DNA of 32,193 nt from positions 1 to 32,193 of the forward strand of contig UQJP01000037.1 of NCBI GenBank assembly GCA_900541415.1, read 5' to 3'. Below are positions 1 to 6,802 of this stretch, one piece after another. A program made the position numbers and the translations under genes. This DNA comes from an uncultured Odoribacter sp. (GTDB lineage: Bacteria; Bacteroidota; Bacteroidia; Bacteroidales; Marinifilaceae). The notes below the pieces were generated by a model. That model saw only the letters and a list, made by a program, of their open reading frames with translations. It did not search any database and was not told the origin of the DNA. Numbering within the stretch: position 1 is the first letter of the stretch; every line of letters begins with the position of its first letter.

Positions 1-198
1 GTAGCGTATATTGGGGGGTGGTGGGCATGGGGCGGACGGCTGACAGGCCGTAAGCCTGCTTTTACGAAAGAAACTGCCCGGACAGCACATGGCAGGTCAT
101 TTTATTCCAGTCATAAAATATTGTCGCTTTATCCGGATTTCCGGTTTTATCCTTTGCCTGAAACGGTGCGGTATATCCGGGAACATTGGGATGAATAG
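1..198 (+). CDS. NAD-dependent epimerase/dehydratase family protein, C-terminal fragment
   Basis: Frame 1 is open from the first base to a TAG at 196-198, giving the last 65 residues of a protein whose start lies outside the window. The segment KPAFTKETARTAHG followed by RSFYSSHKI and a Tyr/Pro/Glu-rich tail ending YIREHWDE resembles the C-terminus of extended short-chain dehydrogenases of the NAD-dependent epimerase / dihydroflavonol-reductase type, where a 'P-x-[IVFL]-T-[KR]-E' stretch precedes the last helices. The Rossmann fold and the catalytic Tyr-x-x-x-Lys are not in view, so substrate and exact family cannot be given. It ends 214 bases before prfA, which has its own promoter, so the two are probably separate transcription units. 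Confidence 0.6.
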   Translation, partial: VAYIGGWWAWGGRLTGRKPAFTKETARTAHGRSFYSSHKILSLYPDFRFYPLPETVRYIREHWDE

Positions 199-294
199 AA
201 AGAATTTCCGGTAATGCCGTCGGTGTGGGCATATAGTTCCGTGCGCCGGGATTTGTTGCAGGCCGGAAAGTTGTTGCCGGGAGGGTTTGGGGCT

Positions 295-325
295 TTTGTC
301 ACTCTCTTACTTTTTATTACTTTTG
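295..325 (+). promoter_or_regulatory. Promoter of prfA (Bacteroidota type)
   Basis: TTTG at 295-298 and TActTTTG at 318-325 are separated by 19 bases, matching the Bacteroidota housekeeping sigma consensus (TTTG, about 19-21 bases, TAnnTTTG). It lies about 90 bases before the prfA start and would transcribe prfA and pyrF. Confidence 0.65.
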
Positions 326-412
326 CACAAAATTGCGCCACGTATATCGCTGAAACCTGTTTTGATCCGGTATTCGGCTTACGTTGTGCCATGAAATTAT
401 TAAAGGAAACAG

Positions 413-1495
413 ATGGATAATCCGTTATTAGAGAAGCTGGAAACATTTTATATCCGTTTTAAGGAAATCGGGCAGTTGATTACAGATCCGGAAGTGATTC
501 AGGATATGGAACGTTATGTGCGGCTGACAAAAGAGTATAAAGATTTGGAGGCGATTACTGCGGCAGGCGATAAATATAAGCAGGCTTTGGAAACCCTCGA
601 AGAGTCCCGCGAGATTTTGGAAACAGAAGAAGATAAGGAGCTGAAAGAAATGGCCGGGATGGAAATCGAGGAACTGACGGAGAAGTTGCCACAGATGGAA
701 CAGGATATAAAAATGCTGCTGGTTCCTGCCGATCCGGAGGATAGCAAGAATGTGATTCTGGAAATCCGGGGAGGGACAGGCGGGGATGAGGCTTGTCTGT
801 TTGCGGGGGATTTATTCCGTATGTATACGAAATTTTGTGAGCGCAGGGGATGGAAAATGGAAGTGACCAACGCGAATGAAGGAACTGCGGGAGGATATAA
901 GGAAATTGTAGTGAATGTTTCCGGAAACGGGGTGTATGGGATTTTAAAATATGAATCGGGAGTTCACCGGGTGCAGCGTGTGCCGAGTACCGAGACGCAG
1001 GGACGAATCCATACCTCTGCGGCAACCGTAGCGGTGCTGCCTGAGGCGGAGGAAGTGGATGTGCAATTGAATCCTGCCGACATCCGTAAGGATACTTATT
1101 GCTCGTCAGGTCCGGGAGGACAGTCGGTGAATACCACTTATTCGGCCATCCGTTTGACGCATATTCCCACGGGAATCGTTGTGACCTGTCAGGACGAGAA
1201 ATCGCAGATCAAGAATTTGGCTAAGGCCATGAAAGAGCTGAGATCGCGTATTTATGCGATTGAATACCAAAAATACATGGATGATATTGCTTCAAAACGG
1301 AAGACGATGGTTTCTACCGGTGACCGTTCTGCAAAAATCCGTACCTATAATTTCCCGCAGGGACGGGTGACCGACCACCGGATTAATTTCACTTTGTATA
1401 ATCTGGCAGCCGTGATGGACGGGGAGATCGACGAGATTATCGAAAAACTGCAAATTGAAGAGAATACCGAGCGATTGAAAGAAAGCGGTTTGTGA
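413..1495 (+). CDS. prfA: Peptide chain release factor 1 (RF1)
   Basis: RF1 reads UAA and UAG in the ribosomal A site and triggers hydrolysis of peptidyl-tRNA. The 360-residue product has the usual RF1 length. The PxT stop-codon recognition tripeptide is PST at residues 191-193, inside the conserved VQRVPSTETQGR segment; RF2 would carry SPF there. The universal GGQ motif that enters the peptidyl-transferase centre is at 235-237 (SSGPGGQSVN), followed by the conserved SQIKN segment. The N-terminal part (about 1-100) is the helical domain 1. The ATG at 413 gives the canonical N-terminus. Its glutamine is the expected target of PrmC methylation; no prmC is visible here. pyrF begins 44 bases downstream with no terminator between, so the two are probably co-transcribed. 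Confidence 0.97.
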   Translation: MDNPLLEKLETFYIRFKEIGQLITDPEVIQDMERYVRLTKEYKDLEAITAAGDKYKQALETLEESREILETEEDKELKEMAGMEIEELTEKLPQMEQDIKMLLVPADPEDSKNVILEIRGGTGGDEACLFAGDLFRMYTKFCERRGWKMEVTNANEGTAGGYKEIVVNVSGNGVYGILKYESGVHRVQRVPSTETQGRIHTSAATVAVLPEAEEVDVQLNPADIRKDTYCSSGPGGQSVNTTYSAIRLTHIPTGIVVTCQDEKSQIKNLAKAMKELRSRIYAIEYQKYMDDIASKRKTMVSTGDRSAKIRTYNFPQGRVTDHRINFTLYNLAAVMDGEIDEIIEKLQIEENTERLKESGL

Positions 1496-1539
1496 TTCCC
1501 GGTATATGTAAAAGAATTTATTCATTAAAAATAGAGCAG

Positions 1540-2367
1540 ATGAATTATACAGCACTTTTTGAACAGATCAAGAAAAAGAAATCTTTCCTGTGTGTGGGTT
1601 TGGATTCGGATATAGCTAAAATTCCCCAGCATTTGTTGAAGGCCGAAGACCCGGTTTACGAGTTTAATAAAGCCATTATCGATGCGACGGCTGCTTATAC
1701 CATTGCTTACAAACCGAATATTGCATTTTATGAGAGCCGGGGAGTGGAAGGCTGGAAAAGTTTGGAGAAAACAGTGGAATATATCCGGACGAATTATCCG
1801 GAGGTTTTCACGATTGCCGATGCCAAACGGGGCGATATTGGAAATACTTCACAGATGTATGCGAAGGCGTTTCTGGAGACTTTGAATTTCGATTCTATCA
1901 CCGTGGCTCCTTATATGGGTGAGGATTCCGTGACTCCTTTTATCAAATATGAAGGGAAATGGGTGATTTTGCTGGCTTTGACTTCCAATAAAGGTGCTTT
2001 CGATTTCCAATTTATGGAAGAGAAGGGAGAGAAATTATATGAACGGGTGTTGAAAGTGTCCCAGCAATGGGGGAATAAAGACAATATGATGTATGTTGTT
2101 GGCGCGACGAAAGCCGAAATGTTGGGGGGAATCCGTAAAATCGTGCCGGATCACTTCTTGCTGGTGCCGGGGGTCGGCGCTCAGGGCGGTAGTCTTGAAG
2201 AGGTGGCTGAATACGGAATGAATTCTCATTGCGGCCTGATCGTAAATTCTTCCAGAGGGATTATTTTTGCCGATACAACGGAAAATTTTGCCGTCCGTGC
2301 CGGAGAAGAGGCTCATAAACTTCAACAGGATATGGAACGCCTGCTGAAAGAGAAGAAGGTGCTTTAA
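1540..2367 (+). CDS. pyrF: Orotidine 5'-phosphate decarboxylase
   Basis: Converts orotidine 5'-monophosphate to UMP, the last step of de novo pyrimidine synthesis, in the cytoplasm. The 275-residue product is of the longer 'group 2' OMP decarboxylase type. The catalytic D-x-K-x-x-D signature is at D94, K96 and D99 (ADAKRGDIGNTS). VGLDSD near residue 19 is the substrate-binding beta-1 loop, and VPGVGAQGG is the phosphate-binding region. The frame is open upstream to 1492, but the ATG at 1540 gives the usual N-terminus (MNYTALFEQIKKKKS) and leaves a 44-base gap to prfA. A terminator-like hairpin follows 25 bases after the stop. Confidence 0.96.
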   Translation: MNYTALFEQIKKKKSFLCVGLDSDIAKIPQHLLKAEDPVYEFNKAIIDATAAYTIAYKPNIAFYESRGVEGWKSLEKTVEYIRTNYPEVFTIADAKRGDIGNTSQMYAKAFLETLNFDSITVAPYMGEDSVTPFIKYEGKWVILLALTSNKGAFDFQFMEEKGEKLYERVLKVSQQWGNKDNMMYVVGATKAEMLGGIRKIVPDHFLLVPGVGAQGGSLEEVAEYGMNSHCGLIVNSSRGIIFADTTENFAVRAGEEAHKLQQDMERLLKEKKVL

Positions 2368-2392
2368 TTCGTTCGTTTACCGAAAATATTAC

Positions 2393-2427
2393 AACCCAAG
2401 GGTACTCCAGCGGCGCACCTTTGGGTT
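2393..2427. terminator. Hairpin between pyrF and the converging minus-strand gene
   Basis: AACCCAAGGG at 2393-2402 pairs with CCTTTGGGTT at 2418-2427 across a 15-base loop. It sits between two convergent genes (stops at 2367 and 2446). The T-rich tract after it is interrupted, so a bidirectional terminator is likely but not certain. Confidence 0.55.
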
Positions 2428-2445
2428 ATTTAATGATCTTTTTAC

Positions 2446-2796
2446 CTATATTCTATTCATCATATCGTTCCAGTCCTGTGTCGCTTTTACGATATACTGA
2501 TAGCGGCAAAATCCCCATACGATCAGCCAGTATGCGATCATCACGGCAACGGATGCCCACCGGAGATTCCGGGGATTCGTTATTTGTTTTTTCAATAATC
2601 GGAATATCCCCAATTCAATGCCCCACAAAACCAGAATCAATAGCCAGCATCTCAATGTGGTGAAAGCTGCGTTAAAACCAATGTCGAAGTCCGGCATAAA
2701 AGACGAATAGTAAACATCGATGTAAAATCCTGCGATCAGTGAAATAATCGCCAATAGGACAGATTCATATTTTTTACCCTGAATTTTTGTTTTCAT
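2446..2796 (-). CDS. Small inner-membrane protein, unknown function
   Basis: A 116-residue protein starting MKTKIQGKKYESV. It has three hydrophobic stretches at roughly residues 12-32, 45-66 and 84-100, separated by short basic and polar loops (LLKKQITNPRNLRW), consistent with a three-helix membrane protein. No catalytic motif or recognised family is visible. It follows the HAD phosphatase gene in the same direction after a 167-base gap, so it may be the last gene of that operon or separate. The coding case rests on open-frame length, the clear membrane topology and a good ATG start. Confidence 0.7.
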   Translation of the reverse strand: MKTKIQGKKYESVLLAIISLIAGFYIDVYYSSFMPDFDIGFNAAFTTLRCWLLILVLWGIELGIFRLLKKQITNPRNLRWASVAVMIAYWLIVWGFCRYQYIVKATQDWNDMMNRI

Positions 2797-2963
2797 TGTT
2801 TTGTGTTTTACCGGACAGAAAAAACGATAACGTTTTTCATTTACAACCTTTTATCGTTTTGTTCTCCGGGTGGCTTTGCGAGCTGGCCGGGGAATGGCAT
2901 ACAAGTATAAAATATATGTCTGTATAGAAAACGTACGGTTTATCATGGCTGCCGGGTGCCCTC

Positions 2964-3794
2964 TCAACATAATTGGCTCATAAATTCGGTAAAGCCTTCT
3001 TCTTTGTCGGAGGCGACCGATTTGTAATGGGGTTTGAGGCGTTGCGGGGCATTGGCCACTAAATAGGCTTGTCCGCAAATATCCAGAAAATCCACATCAT
3101 TATAGTCGTTCCCGATTCCGGCACAGGTTGCGGGAGAAATGTTTAATTGCCGGAGTAAAGAGGTGCATGCCGATCCCTTGTGAACGCCTAAAGGAAATAT
3201 TTCAAGCCATATCGCCCGGTTGTCTACCGGGGAAGTGCTCCGGATAACGGAATAATTTTTTAAATCGCTGCGCACCTGCTCCAGTAAGTGAAGTTGCACC
3301 GGGTCGAGGATCATGATCAGTTGTGTGGCTCCGGTCTTGATCTCCCCGGTGGTTTCTATGCAAGTCCCGAATTCCCGGTAGGTTTCTATCCGGTGCCTGA
3401 AATCGTCGTGCAAGGGATAGAGGTCGGTGTAATAAAAATGATGGTTGTTGGGTATTTCTTGCTGGATTGTGAAATTGATATTGTAATTCCAAAGATAATC
3501 CGCCAGTTCCCGGGTTTCCTGCCGGGAAAGCTGGTGGGTGGAAATAATTTTTTTGTCGTTCCAGCGCATGATTCCGGCACCGGAAGAAAAAACCAAATAG
3601 TCTATCGGCAAAGTATCCGGTATCACTTTCCGGGCGGCAAAAAGATTGCGTCCGGTGGCGATGATCCGTAATATCCCTTTCTGTCCGGCTTTTTCGAGCA
3701 TCTCCACCGTGTGAGGGCTGATTTGTCCCCCGTGGGGCAGGATCGTCCCGTCCAGATCGGAAATAATGGCTTGGGTCGTTAAGGGGTTATTCAT
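2964..3794 (-). CDS. Cof-type HAD-IIB family phosphatase
   Basis: Member of the haloacid dehalogenase superfamily, subclass IIB, which dephosphorylates small phosphorylated metabolites such as sugar phosphates, PLP or FMN. In the 276-residue product, motif I is DLDGT at 13-17 (D13 nucleophile, D15 general acid), motif II is ATGR, motif III is the lysine in VHKGSA, and motif IV is GIGNDYNDVDF. The inserted cap between motifs II and III is the size expected of the Cof type. Its start overlaps the last 8 bases of the kinase gene upstream, which suggests translational coupling and possibly a PLP- or vitamin-B6-related substrate (inference). Confidence 0.9.
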   Translation of the reverse strand: MNNPLTTQAIISDLDGTILPHGGQISPHTVEMLEKAGQKGILRIIATGRNLFAARKVIPDTLPIDYLVFSSGAGIMRWNDKKIISTHQLSRQETRELADYLWNYNINFTIQQEIPNNHHFYYTDLYPLHDDFRHRIETYREFGTCIETTGEIKTGATQLIMILDPVQLHLLEQVRSDLKNYSVIRSTSPVDNRAIWLEIFPLGVHKGSACTSLLRQLNISPATCAGIGNDYNDVDFLDICGQAYLVANAPQRLKPHYKSVASDKEEGFTEFMSQLC

Positions 3795-4644
3795 ACAATT
3801 CGTACGTAAAGTATGGAAGGGGCTCTTTCAGGTAGCATAAGACTTTTTCCTGATTCATCCCGTCGAGCGGGTTATGTTCATAGCCGAAGGTGGCTTTGAT
3901 TCCCATATTGATGAAATGTACCGCCCTGTCTACTGCTTCGGGCAGGCTGTCGCCGTCGAGCAGGCAGCCTGTGATTACACTGGCGAACGCATCGCCCGTG
4001 CCCGGATAAGAAGCGGGCACATAGTCGCTCCCCACGATCCACGTCCGTCCGTCGTTCCGGTTGTAAGCAATGGTCGTTACATTTCTGCTATTGTCGGACG
4101 GTGCCGAGGTGATAATTACATATTCCGGTCCGTTTTCGGCCAGTTGCTTACACCATTCCACCGTTTTTTTGCGGGTTATGCCTGCGGTGACTGTTTCTCC
4201 CAATAAGAACGCTGCTTCGGTCAGGTTAGGGGTGATTACTTTGGCTTTTGTGCACAATTTCCGCATCCCTCGGATCATTTCGGGATTCATGCCCGGATAT
4301 AATTGGTTATGATCGCCCAATACGGGATCGACAAGGATAAAATTTTTCCGGTTTCCGAAATCTTCAAAAAAACGGGAAACGATGTCCATTTGCCGGATGG
4401 AAGCCAGATAGCCGGAATACAGGGCATCGAAATGCAAATCCAATTCTTTCCAGTGGTCGATGATTCCTTGCATTTGGTCGGTAAGGTCGAAACTCCGGAA
4501 ATTCCGGTATTCGCTATGGGCCGAGAGAATTGCCGTCGGAAGGGGGCAAACCTGATAGCCCATATAAGAAAGGATGGGGATGGCGACGGTGAGGGATGCC
4601 CTTCCGTAGCCCGATAAATCGTGTATGGCGGCTATTTTTTTCAT
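3787..4644 (-). CDS. pdxY: Pyridoxal/pyridoxamine kinase (PfkB/ribokinase-like)
   Basis: Phosphorylates vitamin B6 vitamers with ATP for pyridoxal phosphate salvage. The N-terminus MKKIAAIHDLSGYGRASLT matches the pyridoxal kinase substrate-binding segment (H-D-x-S-G-x-G). The C-terminal PGTGDAFASV carries the ATP/anion-hole GTGD motif with the catalytic Asp. VDPVLGD and VITPNLTEAAFL are typical of the family. The frame is open to an ATG at 4704, but those 20 extra residues are low-complexity and absent from relatives as I know them; the ATG at 4644 gives the canonical start and 285 residues, the normal length. PdxK and PdxY types cannot be told apart with certainty here. It is followed by, and overlaps, the HAD phosphatase gene. 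Confidence 0.88.
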   Translation of the reverse strand: MKKIAAIHDLSGYGRASLTVAIPILSYMGYQVCPLPTAILSAHSEYRNFRSFDLTDQMQGIIDHWKELDLHFDALYSGYLASIRQMDIVSRFFEDFGNRKNFILVDPVLGDHNQLYPGMNPEMIRGMRKLCTKAKVITPNLTEAAFLLGETVTAGITRKKTVEWCKQLAENGPEYVIITSAPSDNSRNVTTIAYNRNDGRTWIVGSDYVPASYPGTGDAFASVITGCLLDGDSLPEAVDRAVHFINMGIKATFGYEHNPLDGMNQEKVLCYLKEPLPYFTYELYE

Positions 4645-5036
4645 CGGTGTTTTGTTTAGGGGGATTACTGTTCCGGTGATCGGGGCTTTAGTTTTCATAA
4701 GCATTCGATCCGGTTGTAAACAAACTGTTTGAGTTTTGCCGGAGCGCAGTTTATCCTATACAAAGATAAAGATACCGACTGACAAAACATTGTTTTATAG
4801 TTCCAAAATCGATAAGACTGGTAATATAAGGTTGTTTTCGGGGTGATCGGGACTGTTGCCGGGCTAAACTGATTGTGTTTTAAAGTCTGTTTGGTTGAAT
4901 GGTATCTTTAAAATCAAATTATAATTTTTTATCATGGAACTGGTCATCTTTTGTTTATGATTTTGTTGAAATGACTTAGGCTTTACAGGCAAATGATATA
5001 AATGTTTTACAAATAAATAATTTCAAAATATTTTAT
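4645..5036. other. AT-rich intergenic region between divergent transcription units
   Basis: No convincing gene is seen here. The stretch separates the minus-strand kinase/HAD unit from the plus-strand NVEALA/lipoprotein pair, and becomes AT-rich towards 5040. It contains a minus-strand -7-like element at 4761-4768 and ends at the plus-strand -7 element at 5037. Confidence 0.6.
4761..4768 (-). promoter_or_regulatory. -7 element for the pdxY-HAD unit
   Basis: Read on the minus strand this is TAtcTTTG, a match to TAnnTTTG, about 117 bases before the kinase ATG. No well-spaced TTTG -33 element is seen, so the call is tentative. Confidence 0.4.
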
Positions 5037-5044
5037 TATGTTTG
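5037..5044 (+). promoter_or_regulatory. -7 element upstream of the NVEALA peptide gene
   Basis: TAtgTTTG followed by C matches the Bacteroidota -7 consensus. It lies 30 bases before the ATG at 5075, a suitable distance. No TTTG is correctly spaced upstream. It supports 5075, not 5104, as the original start of the peptide gene. Confidence 0.5.
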
Positions 5045-5074
5045 CAAGATGTTTGTTAATTTAAATTTATAAGT

Positions 5075-5340
5075 ATGAAAAAACTAAAATCTTTTGTGCC
5101 ATAGTGGTTTTGGCTTTGGTTTGTTCTGTTTTGCAGGTGAATTATAAAACAAGTCGTGAGTTTAGGTGCTTGTTGGAAAATGTAGAGGCTCTTGCTGGGA
5201 ATGATCAAAGTAGTGGTAATTATCGTATATGTTATTCTAAGTCTAAAGTTTCTGCGGGATACACTTATTATGACTGCGGTACTTGCCAGAAAGTATATGA
5301 TGAGAAACCCAAGGGAAACCAAAGTAAGTGTTTCTATTAA
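5075..5340 (+). pseudogene. NVEALA-family secreted peptide precursor, frameshifted at an A run
   Basis: From the ATG at 5075 the frame reads MKKLKSFVP and stops. If the A6 run at 5078-5083 had seven A's, the frame would read MKKTKIFCAIVVLALVCSVL and continue without a stop to 5340. That restores a complete basic-plus-hydrophobic signal sequence and an 88-residue precursor. The body contains ENVEALAG, the signature after which the NVEALA family (many paralogues in Bacteroides and relatives) is named, typically near the end of the leader. The part after it is a polar segment of about 47 residues with four cysteines (RIC, YDC, GTC, SKC), which could form two disulfides in the periplasm. As given, only translation from the GTG at 5104 is possible in this frame, and that removes most of the signal peptide. 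It may be a real inactivation, slippage-controlled expression, or a base-calling error. A BF3164-like lipoprotein gene follows. Confidence 0.75.
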
Positions 5341-5464
5341 ATTGTCTGATATTAATTTGAGATTTGTGTTAAAATTTTTATGGAATGTGTAGGGATTTCG
5401 GTATTTGTAACCGTTTAGCAGGGATGAATGAAAAAGTTTTAGCATGTTTTATCGATAAAATACG

Positions 5465-6487
5465 ATGAAATATTTTATTCTTTTATTTCTATTTTATTTT
5501 TTGGCGGCATGCGACAGGATGCCGCAAAATGCCGTGATCGTTACCGATTTTCCGGTTTCGGAAAGATTAACGGGTGATACCGTTGATTATTTTGATTCGG
5601 AATTGGGAATTTTGGATATAAAAGATGCCGGGAAATATTGGCTTTGCCGTTCCCACCGGACAGATTATCATTTTGCTGTGTTTGCAAAGGACGGATTTAA
5701 AAAAGTAGGGGAATTATGTATGAATGGCCGGGGACCGGGCGAGTTTATCGCTCCTTCGTATTTTTCCCAATATACCGTGGAAAATGAAAATTTGAAAGTG
5801 TGGATATTGGAGAGGGCTTTATCGGAGTTTATGAAAATAGATGTGGATGAAACCATCTTGAAAGATACGATTGTTATAGATGAAAAATTTCCGCTGGTTG
5901 CGCTGACCAGAAATTCTTTCCGCGATTTGTTTTATTGCGGAGACAGTTTATTGATGGGTACTTCTGACGATAAGGAATGTTTACATGTGTGGATTGACTG
6001 GAAAAAGCGGGAGATCAGGAACGTTGAGCCTGTTTTAAAATTTCCGGATAATTTTGATACACATAACATAGCCCAGAGCATTTCCGCCAAGCATCCCTCT
6101 AAACCGTTAATGGTTTCCGCTTTTTATAATTTCCCACAGATCGATTTTATTGACGGGGACGGAAAGATTTATAAAACCGTGTTTTATAAGGAAATGATAA
6201 AGCCTGTGCAGGTTACGGCGTCACAGGAAGATGAACAGTTCTTTTCCGATGTTTGCAGTAGTGCCCAATACGTGTATGTGCTATATAATCGGGAAAGCGA
6301 GGTAGAAGAAGGTATTAATCCGGACGAATCGATCGTTTTGGTATTCGATTGGGAAGGAAATCCTGTCAGGGAATTCCGGATTCCTTATGCTTCGGTTATT
6401 TGTTTCGAGGAAAGTTCACATCGTTTGTATGCATTAAATCCCAGAAAAGAGACTTATAATACAACTGTTTATTCCCTGAAAGATTAA
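5465..6487 (+). CDS. BF3164-like lipoprotein (6-bladed beta-propeller, TolB-like)
   Basis: A 340-residue exported lipoprotein. The N-terminus is a short hydrophobic signal ending in the lipobox LAAC with C16 as the lipidated residue. The rest is beta-rich with recurring segments such as GELCMNGRGPGEF (the G-R-G-P-G-E turn common in this family), LHVWIDWKKREI and VLVFDWEGNPVREF, which look like successive propeller blades. The family is assigned from these features and from its position 124 bases after an NVEALA-type peptide gene, a pairing I recall as recurrent in Bacteroidales. The biochemical role is unknown; a receptor or processing partner for the peptide is speculation. No enzyme motif was seen. 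It lacks an Asp-rich stretch after the lipid cysteine, so a periplasm-facing location is a reasonable guess. Confidence 0.8.
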   Translation: MKYFILLFLFYFLAACDRMPQNAVIVTDFPVSERLTGDTVDYFDSELGILDIKDAGKYWLCRSHRTDYHFAVFAKDGFKKVGELCMNGRGPGEFIAPSYFSQYTVENENLKVWILERALSEFMKIDVDETILKDTIVIDEKFPLVALTRNSFRDLFYCGDSLLMGTSDDKECLHVWIDWKKREIRNVEPVLKFPDNFDTHNIAQSISAKHPSKPLMVSAFYNFPQIDFIDGDGKIYKTVFYKEMIKPVQVTASQEDEQFFSDVCSSAQYVYVLYNRESEVEEGINPDESIVLVFDWEGNPVREFRIPYASVICFEESSHRLYALNPRKETYNTTVYSLKD

Positions 6488-6740
6488 GTGGAGTATTTTG
6501 TGTGGGTGTATTTGTGGGAGTCCGGACTGTTGCCAATGGGAAGTCGGTTTATAAGGGAACAGGATAAATCCGGTGGGGCGGGTGGTGTGGAATGTTTTTT
6601 GAAGGAAAGGAAAATTGAAATGTTGAGGATGCCAGGAAAGCCGGAAGAAAAAAACGGGCAATAGTTTAGAAAGAATGCATGTTTTTTGAAAATATGCTGT
6701 AAAATATAAGGGGTAGGATTAAAAAATGGATATTATTTTT
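6488..6740. other. Intergenic region before glnN
   Basis: No credible gene is seen between the BF3164-like lipoprotein and glnN. Open frames on either strand are short and have no recognisable content. The region becomes AT-rich just before the glnN -7 element at 6741. No clear nitrogen-regulator site could be identified. Confidence 0.55.
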
Positions 6741-6748
6741 TAATTTTG
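6741..6748 (+). promoter_or_regulatory. -7 element of glnN
   Basis: TAatTTTG followed by CC matches the Bacteroidota -7 consensus, 54 bases before the glnN ATG at 6803. No TTTG -33 element is seen at the usual spacing, which could reflect activator dependence. Confidence 0.5.
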
Positions 6749-6802
6749 CCCCTTAGATTTTGTGATGAGCGTTTCGAAATTTTAATTTTCAATTATAAAA
6801 GT

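Noticed and set aside
214..420. 68-residue plus-strand open frame before prfA
   Set aside because: It overlaps the prfA promoter and start, has no recognisable content and ends inside prfA.
3288..4617. Plus-strand open frames opposite the HAD and kinase genes (3288-3671, 3874-4206, 4070-4312, 4303-4617)
   Set aside because: They are antisense shadows of well-supported genes and have no motifs.
4645..4704. Upstream ATG at 4704 as the kinase start
   Set aside because: The extra 20 residues do not resemble the kinase N-terminus, which begins MKKIAAIHDLSG at 4644.
5104..5340. GTG-started peptide at 5104 as the real gene
   Set aside because: It would remove most of the signal sequence; the ATG at 5075 with an A-run shift explains promoter and leader better.
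6434..6661. 75-residue minus-strand open frame in the glnN upstream gap
   Set aside because: It overlaps the lipoprotein 3' end and shows no protein-like features.
6746..6802. TTG at 6746 as the glnN start
   Set aside because: It lies inside the -7 element, and the N-terminus of type III enzymes begins at the ATG at 6803.
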